NCBI GenBank assembly: GCA_016875395.1
Contig: VGRF01000001.1
Location: 31,921-95,920, forward strand
Origin: Deltaproteobacteria bacterium
Lineage (GTDB): Bacteria; Myxococcota_A; UBA9160; UBA6930
Reading direction: 5' to 3'
DNA: 64,000 bases
Part shown: positions 15,971 to 24,723 of the stretch, piece after piece
How positions within the stretch are numbered: position 1 is the first letter of the stretch
How the letters are laid out: every line of letters starts with the position of its first letter
The notes under the pieces: model-generated
Database searches by the model: none
What the model was told of the DNA's origin: nothing
Seen by the model: only the letters and a program-made list of their open reading frames with translations
Translations under genes and position numbers: made by a program

Positions 15971-17439
15971 GGGCCTTCATCTCGTACTCGCACGATTCCC
16001 CGGGCCACAAGCAATGGGTGGCCAAGCTCGCCACGGATCTCCGGATGAACGGAGTCGAGACGACGCTCGATCAGTGGGATCTCCGCCCGGGAGACGATGT
16101 CGCTCGATTCATGGAGGAAGGTCTACGTGACGCTGAGCGAGTCGTCGTCGTCTGCTCCCGCGAGTACGTCGATCGAGCTAACGCGGGCAAGGGCGGCGTG
16201 GGATACGAGAAGGCGATCGTCTCCGCAGAGATCGTCCGAGATTTGGGCACCCGGAAGTTCATTCCGATCGTGCGCGGTGCCTCCAATCCTCCTGTGCCCA
16301 CCTTCCTCGGCTATCGCTTCTACCTCGACTTCGAAGACGACCAGAAGTACCAGAGTGCATTCGAAGCGTTGCTTCGAGAGATCCTTGGGGTGCCAGATCC
16401 CGGGAAACCGCCGCTGGGAAGGAACCCGTTTGGAGCGGACGGACGTGGCTCGATCACATTCTCTTCAGTGGCCATCCAACCCGTCGGGTTGACTTCGGTC
16501 GTGCCCGATATCGCGCCTGTCGTTCCCACTCAGAAGGGCATGGTCGAGGTGCGGCGGCAGGCGCGCGAACTCATCGCCGAGTCGGCTCACTTGATCCGAT
16601 TAGACGAGTTCTCGACGCGAGTCCTCGAGGCGACCGCCAAGAGCATCAGGGAGTCTCAACTTGCGGATTTCTCCATCCAACCGACTGCGCAGGTGTTCGC
16701 CGACCGAATCGCAATTGGAAACGACGCGACTGATCAGGCGTGCGCGCTGTTCGCCGAAGGTCTCCAGTGGGCGAACGAAGGACAGCTGACAGTGCTGTCT
16801 GCCGCCTTCTCTCGGCTGGGCACGTTCAGTCAGCCCACCGGGACGTTCTATCCCGCTTGGGTCGGGGTCGCTCGGTATCCGGCGCTCAGAATCGCCTACG
16901 CGGGAGGAATCCCCGCTGTCGCAAGGAAGTCGTTCCGAGCGCTAAAGGCATTGTGGATCGACGCGACCGGGCGAACCGAACGTAGAACCGAAGCACTTTC
17001 TATGGTTACGGCCCTCCACGAGGAGTCTCCCTTTCACCAGGAAGTCTGGAGGTGGTTGCCTGGAAAGGAGCGGCACCACACACCTGTGTCCGCGTATCTG
17101 CAAGAGAACTTGGCTCCACTCTTGATGGACTGCTTCCGCGACGAAGAGGCTTACAGCGAAGCGTTCGATGAGTTCGAACTCCTGCAAGCCATGGTCTATG
17201 CGGACGTCGATGCAAGAGGCGACCAGTTCGGATTTTGGGCTCCGCTGGGTGCATTCCTTTGGAGGCGGCGGCGACCCGATGCGCTCGCCCGTGCAAAGGC
17301 ACTGATTGAGAGCGAGAGAGAGCGATGGGAACCGCTTCGCGGGGGCCTCTTCGGAGGGATGCCGGACCGGGCACTCGTAGCGTTGCAAAAGGTTGAAGAC
17401 CTCACAGGAAGGATCCGCGGCGCTAAGGGCATCTGGTAG
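15961..17439 (+). CDS. SEFIR-domain protein, candidate immune-type effector
   Basis: 492 residues, GTG start at 15961 behind GAGGAGG. Residues 1-140 are a SEFIR domain (TIR relative): RAFISYSHDSPGHKQW, TTLDQWDLRPGDDVARFMEEGL, VVVVCSREYVDRANAGKGGVGYEKA and KFIPIVRGAS. After a Gly/Pro-rich linker, residues from about 185 to the end form a helical region I do not recognise (VEVRRQARELIAESAHLIRL, PVSAYLQENLAPLLMDCF, FGFWAPLGAFLWRRRRPDAL). No membrane segment is seen. Base and codon use are clearly less GC-rich than in the neighbours. The gene is wedged onto the end of a phosphotransferase gene, overlapping it by ten bases. Transfer and a defence or signalling role are inferred from the domain and composition. 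Confidence 0.8.
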   Translation: MAIRAFISYSHDSPGHKQWVAKLATDLRMNGVETTLDQWDLRPGDDVARFMEEGLRDAERVVVVCSREYVDRANAGKGGVGYEKAIVSAEIVRDLGTRKFIPIVRGASNPPVPTFLGYRFYLDFEDDQKYQSAFEALLREILGVPDPGKPPLGRNPFGADGRGSITFSSVAIQPVGLTSVVPDIAPVVPTQKGMVEVRRQARELIAESAHLIRLDEFSTRVLEATAKSIRESQLADFSIQPTAQVFADRIAIGNDATDQACALFAEGLQWANEGQLTVLSAAFSRLGTFSQPTGTFYPAWVGVARYPALRIAYAGGIPAVARKSFRALKALWIDATGRTERRTEALSMVTALHEESPFHQEVWRWLPGKERHHTPVSAYLQENLAPLLMDCFRDEEAYSEAFDEFELLQAMVYADVDARGDQFGFWAPLGAFLWRRRRPDALARAKALIESERERWEPLRGGLFGGMPDRALVALQKVEDLTGRIRGAKGIW

Positions 17440-17447
17440 CGCCGACC

Positions 17448-19247
17448 CTACGGCGTGTACCAGATCGCGCTCGTGTAGGCGCGCTCCTGCAGCACCGCGG
17501 GCGGGTCCGCGGGATGGCCGAGCTTCAGCGCGAGTGCGTCGTAGAGCGTGTGGCGTGGCGTCGGGATCTGGAGCGCGCGCACGTAGTAGAAGGCGCGCTG
17601 CGCGGGATCGAAGTCGGGGTCGCGCCACACGACAGCGAGCTGCGCGGCGCCGATCGTGTTCGCGAACTTGCCGGTCGCGACATCGACCGAGCTGCCCACC
17701 GCCGGGAGCTTCCCGTCCGCGCCGGGCTTGCGGTCGCCCGACCACGCGATGTCGTAGACGCGCTCGCGCGCTTTGCCGTCCGCTCCGAGCCAGCCCTTCA
17801 CGATCTGCACGCGATCGAGGTTGGCGCCGACGGGATCCTTCGCCACGTGTACGAGGAACGCGGGCGCCCGGCCGCGCGGCGCGCTCGTCAGGTCGCCGCC
17901 CATCGGCACGCCCTTCGCGTAGCCGACGCTCGCGACGTCCTTCGCGCGCGCATCGCTCGGCTTGAACCCGAAGCCGCCGAAGAAGCGCACCGCGATGCGC
18001 GGGCCAGTGGTCGCGTACACCTCCTTGCGGCGGAACGCGGCGAAGATCGCGTCGCGCGTGTTCGCCGCGGCCCACACGCCGGCGAGGCCCGAAGCGCTCA
18101 TCCGCGAATAGGGCACGCTGCCGTTCTCGACGAACTTGCTCTCGGGGATCGAGTCGCGCGCGGTCTTGCCGTGGAAGTTGTCCTCGTCGGGCGACGACGC
18201 GCTCGTGTGCGCGTCGGTCGAGCCGATCACGCCGAACTTGTAGGGGTTGATGCCCGCGCGCGACTCGATCTCGAGGCCCCGCAACAACGCGGTGCGCGCG
18301 TAGGAGCCGGCCTTCGGCGGCGGCGCCGGAGGCAGCGCGCCATCCGGCTGTGCCTTCAGCAAGTAGTCGAAGATCTCGAAGCCGGCGAGCTCGTCGCTCG
18401 GCGAGAGCTCCGCGCGCGTCTCCGAGTCGCCCTTGATCTGCGTCACCTCGACGATCGGTTCCCAGCGCGCGCGCGTGCGCGCGTAGTCGGCGCTGATCGG
18501 GCGGCCTGCGCTGTCGACTTCGTCGAACATCATCCCGTCCGACAGGTTCGAGTTGTGCGGGATCGAGATGAAGTCGTTGCCCGCCGCCGCTTGCTGCTCG
18601 AACCAGCGCCAAAGGCCTTCGGGCTGATCGCTGTCGAAGTTGCTGAACGGGAGGAACTTCTGCGCCGCCGCCGCGCTCGCGGGCGTGAACACGACGCGAT
18701 GCAGATTCCGGCCATCGGGCATCGAGGTCCACTCCCAGCCGACGAAGCTCGTGAACTTGCCGGGCTGGTTGTGGCTCTCCGTGATCGCCGTGCTCTCTTC
18801 CCAGATCGAGCGCGAGATGTCGCCGCCGAAGTCCGCGATCGGGACGTTGTCGTTCACCGCGCGCATGAACTCCTGGAACACGCTCGTGATGTCGCCCGCA
18901 CTCATGCGCTCGAGCCAGCGCTTCCCGGTATCCGTGGCGGCGAGCGCCGGGTCGCCGCCGAACAGCTTGTACGGAACGCCCAACATCTCGGCGTGATCGG
19001 AGACGACGAGGAAGTCGAGCGGGCGATCCAGCTGGATGCGCGCCTTGTGATAGGGGTGGACCATCGGCAGGCCCTTCGCGAAGCGGTAGGCATCGTCGGG
19101 GTTCGCGGTGCGGTTGCCGAAGACGTACGCGTCGGGAGAGAACGACGTGTGGAGGTGAGTGTCTCCCCATAACAGCTGCGTCTGCTGCGCCGAGCCAGCA
19201 GCGGCGAACGCGAGCACGGCGAGCGAGAGCGCGATGCGCTGAAGCAT
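17448..19247 (-). CDS. secreted DUF3604 family protein
   Basis: 599 residues from the ATG at 19245-19247, behind GGGAGG. A signal peptide is seen (MLQRIALSLAVLAFAAAGSAQQ). The mature protein starts LLWGDTHLHTSFSPDAYVFG, the first metal-binding His pair of a PHP-like fold. It continues with LDFLVVSDHAEMLG, ISIPHNSNLSDG and FGVIGSTDAHTSASSP. These are the conserved His/Asp sites of DUF3604, a group of exported putative metallohydrolases whose reaction is unknown. Length and motif order match the family. It converges with the SEFIR gene, with only eight bases between stops. Confidence 0.85.
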   Translation of the reverse strand: MLQRIALSLAVLAFAAAGSAQQTQLLWGDTHLHTSFSPDAYVFGNRTANPDDAYRFAKGLPMVHPYHKARIQLDRPLDFLVVSDHAEMLGVPYKLFGGDPALAATDTGKRWLERMSAGDITSVFQEFMRAVNDNVPIADFGGDISRSIWEESTAITESHNQPGKFTSFVGWEWTSMPDGRNLHRVVFTPASAAAAQKFLPFSNFDSDQPEGLWRWFEQQAAAGNDFISIPHNSNLSDGMMFDEVDSAGRPISADYARTRARWEPIVEVTQIKGDSETRAELSPSDELAGFEIFDYLLKAQPDGALPPAPPPKAGSYARTALLRGLEIESRAGINPYKFGVIGSTDAHTSASSPDEDNFHGKTARDSIPESKFVENGSVPYSRMSASGLAGVWAAANTRDAIFAAFRRKEVYATTGPRIAVRFFGGFGFKPSDARAKDVASVGYAKGVPMGGDLTSAPRGRAPAFLVHVAKDPVGANLDRVQIVKGWLGADGKARERVYDIAWSGDRKPGADGKLPAVGSSVDVATGKFANTIGAAQLAVVWRDPDFDPAQRAFYYVRALQIPTPRHTLYDALALKLGHPADPPAVLQERAYTSAIWYTP

Positions 19248-19280
19248 GGTGAGCCTCCCGGCCGCGCACACTATTCGCGA

Positions 19281-20294
19281 TCAGCGCGCTGCGAAAGACG
19301 CGACGCGCTCCACCGTCCAGTACGCGGCGAGGCAGCCCACGCCGAAGGCGGCGGCGCGTTCGGCGCGTGGCAACAGCGCCGCGAGCTCAGCCCGCTCGCG
19401 CCACGCGCGCCGCGCGAGCGCTGCGAGCGCGAACGCAGCCGCCACGAACGCGAGCTGCCCGAGCTCGACCCCGGCGTTGAAGGCGAGCAGCGCCGTGGGA
19501 ATCTCGGTCTGCGGAAGACCGATCTCGCGCAGCGCGCCCGCGAAGCCGAAGCCGTGCAGCAGCCCGAAGCTGCTCGACACGGCGACAGGCGCGCGCCGCG
19601 TCAACGATGCGCGCGGCGCGCGCGCGAGCTCGCTCGCGACGAACACGACCGAGAGCGCGATCACGGTCTCCACCGGCGCGCTCGGGAGGCGCACCACGTC
19701 GAGCGCCGACGCCGCGAGCGTGACCGAGTGCGCGAGCGTGAAGCCCGTGACGGTGACGACGACGCGACGCGGCGTACGTGCCAATAACAACAGACACGCG
19801 AGGAACAGCAGGTGGTCCACGCCATCCGCGATGTGCCGCGCGCCGAGCGCCATGTACTGCGCCGCGACGCCCCGCTTCGTCGCGAGCGCGGGCGGGGTCC
19901 AGCGCGACTCCTCGGGCGAGAGCAGCGCGGTGTGCACCTCGCCGTTCGCGCGCGTGAAGCGAATCAGCGTCTGGATCGACGGATTCGCGAGCGGGTAGCG
20001 CACCGCGAGTTCCGGGCTCGCACTTGTACAGCGAAAGCGCGCTGCGCGCAGGATCGCGTCGCCCGCGTGCTGCTCGGTGCGATCGCCGACGAGCATGCAG
20101 CCGCTGAGCTCGACGTCCGGCAGATCGAAGCGCGGCACGCTCGCCGGAATGCGCCACTGCGCCGCCAGCTCGCCGCGCGCGCTCTCGCGCACCTCGACAT
20201 AGAGCGGGCGGGCTTCGTGTGCGCGCGCCGCAGACGCGAGGGCGAGCAGCGCGAGCGCGAACAGGAGCGCGCACCTGGGACGTAAGTGCACCAC
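19281..20294 (-). CDS. HupE/UreJ family membrane protein with exported N-domain
   Basis: About 337 residues. A signal segment (CALLFALALLALASAARA) ends just before HEARPLYVEVRESARGELAAQW, a beta-rich outer domain. The C-terminal half holds the HupE/UreJ core: ALGARHIADGVDHLLFLACLLLL, FTLAHSVTLAASALD, SSFGLLHGFGFAGALREIG and LLAFNAGVELGQ. The His and Asp/Glu residues in these helices suggest metal (nickel or cobalt) transport, as proposed for the family. The start is uncertain: the GTG at 20289-20291 or 20292-20294 lies inside a repeat unit (20267-20291), so the first codons derive from the repeat. It probably forms an operon with the PPIase gene upstream. Confidence 0.78.
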   Translation of the reverse strand: MVHLRPRCALLFALALLALASAARAHEARPLYVEVRESARGELAAQWRIPASVPRFDLPDVELSGCMLVGDRTEQHAGDAILRAARFRCTSASPELAVRYPLANPSIQTLIRFTRANGEVHTALLSPEESRWTPPALATKRGVAAQYMALGARHIADGVDHLLFLACLLLLARTPRRVVVTVTGFTLAHSVTLAASALDVVRLPSAPVETVIALSVVFVASELARAPRASLTRRAPVAVSSSFGLLHGFGFAGALREIGLPQTEIPTALLAFNAGVELGQLAFVAAAFALAALARRAWRERAELAALLPRAERAAAFGVGCLAAYWTVERVASFAAR

Positions 20295-20365
20295 GAGCCG
20301 GCGCGGACGATGTGCACGTACGTCCCAGGTGCGCGCTTGGGTGCACGTGCGTCCCAGGTGCGCGC
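20267..20365. repeat. three copies of a 25-base repeat, two direct and one inverted
   Basis: Units lie at 20267-20291 (inverted), 20312-20336 and 20341-20365. They differ at one or two positions, and the shared core is CGTCCCAGGTGCGCGC preceded by GTGCAC. They fill the gap between the PPIase stop (20366) and the HupE start. Unit 1 covers the likely GTG start of HupE. Inverted units 1 and 2 can form a hairpin in the transcript. Confidence 0.85.
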
Positions 20366-21232
20366 TCATGGCGCCTCGCGCACTTCGTAGCGCGCGATCA
20401 GCTCGGCGACGGCGCTCGCGAGCGCGCGCTCTCCGGCTTCGCGCTGGGCGTCTTCGGCGACGCGCGCGCGAATCTCGGCGAGTTCGGGCGTGCGTGCGGG
20501 TGCGCGCGCGGACACGAGCACGAGGTGCGCGCCGTAGGGAGATGCGTACGGGCCGCGCCACTCCTCGCTCGGTGCGAGCGCGAACACGGCGTCGGCCAGC
20601 GCCGCGCCGAAGTGGCTCGCAACGAAGTCGTGCGTGCGCTCGACGTAGTTCACGTGGAACGCGAAGCGGTCGCCGTGCTGCGGGGCCTCGTCGAAGCGCA
20701 CCCGCGCGCGGTTCAGCGCGGTGAGCTTCGCACGCGCGGCCGCGAGCGCGGCCTCGGCGCCGCGCTGCTCGGCGTCGAAGAACACGTGCGTGAAGGTGAC
20801 GCTCGCCGGCTCCGCGTAGTCGGCGGCGTGCGCGGCGTAGAAAGACGCGAGCTCGGCGTAGCTGATCGGCGCGGGAGCGCTCGCTCCGCGCAGCGCGAAC
20901 TCGAGCTTCTGCACGAGGCGCTGGCGGATCACGTAGTCGTCGCGCGCGAGGCCGAGCCGCATGGCCTCGCGGTGCAGCGCCTCTTCGCGCACGAAGTCGT
21001 CGCGCAGCGCCTGCCGCGCGGTGGGCGAGAGCCCGTCGTAGAGATGGGCCGCGGCGCCCGCGTCGAAGGCGCGCGAGCGGTACTGGACGAACTCGAGCAG
21101 CGCCGCGCGGTCGACCACGATCACGCGCTCGTCCGCGTCGCGCGGATCGCCCGCGATCGCGCGGTGCAGCGCGAACAGTGCGAGGCCCGCGAGGGCGAAG
21201 TGCAGCAGCGGTTCGCGGAGCAGGGCGCGCAT
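20366..21232 (-). CDS. membrane-anchored peptidyl-prolyl isomerase (SurA/PpiC type)
   Basis: 288 residues from the ATG at 21230-21232 (MRALLREPLLHFALAGLALFALH, a single signal anchor). The next region, RQALRDDFVREEALHREAMRLGLARDDYVIRQRLVQKLEF, is the SurA-like chaperone helix set. A parvulin-like part follows (YAEPASVTFTHVFFD, FVASHFGAALADAVFAL, WRGPYASPYGAHLVLV). It lies upstream of HupE/UreJ on the same strand. The protein should fold or escort exported proteins at the membrane. It follows the YiiX-like gene, also on minus, by about 55 bases. Confidence 0.78.
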   Translation of the reverse strand: MRALLREPLLHFALAGLALFALHRAIAGDPRDADERVIVVDRAALLEFVQYRSRAFDAGAAAHLYDGLSPTARQALRDDFVREEALHREAMRLGLARDDYVIRQRLVQKLEFALRGASAPAPISYAELASFYAAHAADYAEPASVTFTHVFFDAEQRGAEAALAAARAKLTALNRARVRFDEAPQHGDRFAFHVNYVERTHDFVASHFGAALADAVFALAPSEEWRGPYASPYGAHLVLVSARAPARTPELAEIRARVAEDAQREAGERALASAVAELIARYEVREAP

Positions 21233-21286
21233 CGCGCGAGTGGAACGCAGCGATCGCGCTGCGCGCAAGCGTCGCTTCGCGTCTCC

Positions 21287-21903
21287 TCAGCCGACTGGGA
21301 CGATCTTGCCGAGCGCGTATCCGCCGAGCAGCGGGCGCCTTCGGCGCGCGAAGTCGCGGGCCTGTACTCGTTCGAAGGCGGGTGCGGCGGAAGCAGCGCC
21401 ATCGCTTGATAGGCCTCGGCGACGAGCTCCGAACAGAAGAGGCTGTCGAGCCGCTCGCCACGCCACTTCCCGAACCAGCCCTTGAACGCGGAGCGCACGA
21501 GCTCGAGCTTGTCCTCTTCGTACGGGCGCCCTGATAACTCAGCGCGACGTTTCGTGAGCGCCGCCTCCATCTCTGCCGTGATCGGCTTGTCGAGGGGCCG
21601 CAGCTTGAACTCGCCGTCGTACGTGGCGAGCCGCTCACTCAAGGGCACGAGCTGCACGCCGTGCTGCTTCCTTCCCGTTTCGATGTCCGCGAGATCGGCG
21701 AGCGTCGTCGACTCCCACAGCAGCACGCGATCCGGGAACTTCGGCGAGCGCACCACCACGCCCACGTGTGACCACTTCCCGCCGATCGCCCACTTGATCA
21801 CGCTCGAGAAGAAGCTCGCACCCGAGAACAGCACGAGGTCGCCCGTCTTCAAGTCGCTGCGGACGTCGGCGTACTTCGGTCGTTCGCTCGCAGCTCCGGC
21901 CAT
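21287..21903 (-). CDS. YiiX/YebB-like permuted papain-fold enzyme, frameshifted near its C-terminus
   Basis: The ATG is at 21901-21903. Motifs: LKTGDLVLFSGASFFSSVIKWAIGGKWSHVGVVV (the catalytic His region is WSHVG), and DSLFCSELVAEAYQAMALL with the Cys nucleophile. This is the order of permuted NlpC/P60-type amidases or peptidases. After PPHPPSNEYRP the annotated frame runs on as Arg/Ser-rich sequence to 21121, inside the PPIase gene. Shifting by one base restores a sensible tail ending ARDFARRRRP, LLGGYALGKIVPVG and TGA at 21287-21289. One base seems to be missing near 21355. The catalytic part is intact, so the protein may still work with an altered tail. Confidence 0.72.
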
Positions 21904-21916
21904 GTCGCCTCACTTC

Positions 21917-22810
21917 TCAGTTCGAGCTCACAGTCCCAGCGGCGCGCACGTCGAAGCGGCGCAGCTTGCTGCGCGAGTCGCCGTTCTCGTCCGTGCCCAC
22001 GAGCAGCGTCGTGTCGTCGATCCACTCGATCGCCTCCAGGCCGCGCTTCGACGCCGGGATGAAGGCGCGCTTCGAAGCGAGCCAGTTGTCTCCCTGCGCG
22101 GGGCGATCGAACAGCCAGATGCCCGTCAGCGAGAGCAACGCGAGCCGCTTCCCGCTCGGCGAGAGCGCGGCGTCAGTCGCGGCCCAGATGTCCCGCGTGC
22201 TGCCGACGAGCGCCAACTCGCTCACCTCGTCCTTGCGTACGTCCGCGAGCTTCAGCCGGTAGAGCTTCGCGCCGTAGCCGAACTTGCTCTGCGACTCGCG
22301 GTGCTTCGTCACGAAGTAGAGCGCGCCGCGGTCGAAGAAGAGCGCCTCGCAGTCGAACTCGAGGCGCGTGGGCGGGAATGAGACTTGGTCGGGGTAGCGG
22401 ACGCGGATGAAGCGCTTCGCGCGGACTTGCGCCGTGCCGGGCGTCGGCTCCGGGATCTCGTACACGCCGAGATCGCGGCGATCGTTTGCGTTGTTCCCCA
22501 TGTCCGCGACGTAGAGAACGCCGCCGCTGCGCGTGACGTCTTCCCAGTCTTCGTTCTCGGCGCCGGCGATTTCAGTCGGCGCGGCCGCGGCCCCGCCGTT
22601 CGCGCGAATCGCGAAGAGGCGCGCCGCGCCGTCGTCGTTGTGCGCCCAATGAGTCCCAGAATGCGCGCCGCTCGCGGCGAGGCCGCTGAGCTCGGTCAGC
22701 TTCTTCGGCTCCACCTTGCGCCACTCGCCGTCGGCGCACGCGGGCATGCTCGCGGCGAGCAGCGCAAGCACGAAGATTCCGCGCGCTCCGCGCTGTGCGA
22801 CTCGTTTCAC
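21917..22810 (-). CDS. exported beta-propeller-like protein of unknown function
   Basis: 297 residues from the GTG at 22808-22810, chosen because GGGAGC lies just upstream; a GTG nine codons earlier has no such site. A signal segment, GIFVLALLAASMPACADGEW, ends in a plausible lipobox (MPAC). The body has blade-like motifs: LTELSGLAASGAHSGTHWAHNDDG, NEDWEDVTRSGGVLYVADMGNN, LEFDCEALFFDRGALYFVTKHR and LEAIEWIDDTTLLVGTDE. It recalls esterase-like/SdiA-regulated propellers that sit outside the cytoplasm. It precedes the YiiX-like gene by about 13 bases on the same strand. Confidence 0.65.
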   Translation of the reverse strand: MKRVAQRGARGIFVLALLAASMPACADGEWRKVEPKKLTELSGLAASGAHSGTHWAHNDDGAARLFAIRANGGAAAAPTEIAGAENEDWEDVTRSGGVLYVADMGNNANDRRDLGVYEIPEPTPGTAQVRAKRFIRVRYPDQVSFPPTRLEFDCEALFFDRGALYFVTKHRESQSKFGYGAKLYRLKLADVRKDEVSELALVGSTRDIWAATDAALSPSGKRLALLSLTGIWLFDRPAQGDNWLASKRAFIPASKRGLEAIEWIDDTTLLVGTDENGDSRSKLRRFDVRAAGTVSSN

Positions 22811-22865
22811 CGCGATGCTCCCGTGACTGCGCCGCACTACTGTCGCGCGCCTCGCAGGAGTTCAC

Positions 22866-23999
22866 ATGCAGTTCTCGATGATCTTCGAAGCGCAGACCTC
22901 CGACCCGTCGCCGAATGGCGAGCAGCGCGTGATGCGCGAGTCGGTGGAGCAAGCGCTGCTCGCGGAGGAGATGGGCTTCGACCGCGTGTGGGCCGTCGAG
23001 CACCACTGTCTCAAGTGGTACGCGCACATGAGCGCGCCGGAGACGTTTCTCGCCTACGTCGCAGGCAAGACGAGCCGAATTCGCATCGGACATGGCGTGG
23101 TGTGCCTGCCGTATCGCATGAATCACCCGGTGAAGGTCGCCGAGCGCATCGGCATGCTCGACATCCTCTCGAACGGGCGCGTCGATTTCGGCGTCGGGAA
23201 GGGCGGTACGCAGCAAGAGAGCGGCGCGTTCCAAACGAACGTCGGCGACATCTCGCCGCAGCTCGAAGCGAGCGCGCGCATGATTCCGCGCATGTGGCGT
23301 GAGGATATGTTCGAGCACAGCGGCGATGGCATGGAGATTCCGCGGCGCCCGATTCACCCGAAGCCGGTGCAGCAGCCGCACCCGCCGATGTTTCTCGCGT
23401 GCACGCGCGAGGCGACGCTCAACCAAGCGGGCGAGTGGGGCGTGGGAGCGCTGTGCCTCGGCTTCGCGGGCCCCGAGGACATCGCGAAGAAGAACCGCAT
23501 CTACCGCGCCGCGCTGAAGCGGCGCACGAGCGCGACGCAGGTGGGCGAATTCACGAACGAGCACCTCTCGGCGCTCTGCCCCGCGATCGTGTTAGGGGAT
23601 CGCGACGCCGCGAAGAAGATCGGTCACCGCGGCCAGCGCTATTTCGCCGAAGCCATCAACCACTGGTACGACCCCACCGGCCAAGCCCCGCAGCCGCGCA
23701 CGTTCGTCGACGGCGACGACGCGGACGTGCTGCTGCAAACCGGTCAGGCGATCGTCGCGCGGCTCAACGAGGAGAAGATCGAAGTCGGCACCGAGACGAC
23801 GGGCATGTACAACCCGAACAACGCCTACGGGAACGTCGCCGACGCGATCGAGTACGTGGAGAGGCTGATCGCCGCCGGCGCCGACGAGATCATGTTCCTG
23901 CTGCAGATGGGCACCGTCCCGCAGGACGCGATCCTCGAGTCGATTCGGAACCTCGGGAAGCACGTGATCCCGAAGTATCGGAGCGCGCAGCGCGACTAA
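22866..23999 (+). CDS. LLM-class flavin-dependent oxidoreductase
   Basis: 377 residues, ATG at 22866 after CAGGAG. Motifs: MQFSMIFEAQTSDPS, GFDRVWAVEHHCLKWYAHMSAP, HPVKVAERIGMLDILSNGRVDFGVGKGG, and PVQQPHPPMFLACTREATL. This is the bacterial-luciferase alpha fold with the VEHH signature. It should oxidise a hydrophobic substrate with a reduced flavin or F420. A short insert around residues 225-280 (VGEFTNEHLSALCPAIVLGDRD) is unremarkable. Its TAA stop overlaps the stop of the convergent ferric-reductase-like gene by four bases. Confidence 0.85.
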   Translation: MQFSMIFEAQTSDPSPNGEQRVMRESVEQALLAEEMGFDRVWAVEHHCLKWYAHMSAPETFLAYVAGKTSRIRIGHGVVCLPYRMNHPVKVAERIGMLDILSNGRVDFGVGKGGTQQESGAFQTNVGDISPQLEASARMIPRMWREDMFEHSGDGMEIPRRPIHPKPVQQPHPPMFLACTREATLNQAGEWGVGALCLGFAGPEDIAKKNRIYRAALKRRTSATQVGEFTNEHLSALCPAIVLGDRDAAKKIGHRGQRYFAEAINHWYDPTGQAPQPRTFVDGDDADVLLQTGQAIVARLNEEKIEVGTETTGMYNPNNAYGNVADAIEYVERLIAAGADEIMFLLQMGTVPQDAILESIRNLGKHVIPKYRSAQRD

Positions 24000-24637
24000 A
24001 GGGTCGCGCTCGCGCGCTTCACGCGCGCCGCGATCCTCAGCGCCATCGCCCCTAACAACGCCGCCACGATGCCGACGTACAGCACCTGGTGGCCCACGCC
24101 GAGGTTCTCGAACGCGTGAGGGATCGTGCCTGCGTTCGTCTGCGTGAACACGAACCAGATCCACCACGCACCCGCGGTGTGCAGCGTGTTCCAGGCGCGC
24201 GCGCCGATTGCGGCGCGGGCGGCGTCGCTCGAGGTGAGCGCCATCGCGAACTAGAGCGCGAAGCCGAGGCCGCCGCCGATCAGGCCGACGAGGTCGGGCT
24301 CGTAGCTCGCGAAGCGGCTGAACAGCAGGACCAGCGAGACGCCTTGTAGGAGCTGCGCGTAGGCGGCGGAGACGCCGAGGTAGCGGCGGTTCGCGAGCAG
24401 CCAGCGCGTGGCGTCGTTCTTCACGAACTGGCGAAGCGGGCGCGCGATGAAGGTGAGCAGGAACAGCGCGACCGAGGCGCGCGCGGTGGCGCGAACCCAG
24501 GCGCGCACGCTGTTTTCGCTCACGCCGCCGCCCGCGAACAGCGCGACCGACGCGACGCTGAGCACGAGCACGATGCGCAGCGTGAGGCCCCAGCCGCGCT
24601 GGGAGGTGGAGGTGTTAGGGGCGGCAGCGCTGGTCAT
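23996..24637 (-). pseudogene. ferric-reductase-like heme membrane protein interrupted by in-frame TAG
   Basis: One reading frame of 214 codons runs from the ATG at 24635-24637 to 23996 but holds TAG at 24251-24253. The first part has VRIVLVLSVASVALFAGG-like and VALFLLTFIARPLRQF membrane segments, then RRYLGVSAAYAQLLQGVSLVLLF. After the stop, FAMALTSSDAARAAIGARAWNTLHTAGAWWIWFVFTQT continues the domain without frame change. This is the ferric-reductase/MsrQ-like membrane domain. Two positions usually occupied by His in AYAQLLQGV are Gln, so heme binding may also be lost. A nonsense mutation in a decaying gene is the simplest reading; a sequence error or readthrough is possible. Confidence 0.7.
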
Positions 24638-24723
24638 GTCGGCTCCGTGGCGCGCGCAGGCTACCCGCCTCGATGCGGCGCGCGAGCTTGCGGATACTGC
24701 GCCGCGATCAGCGAGGAGCGGCC

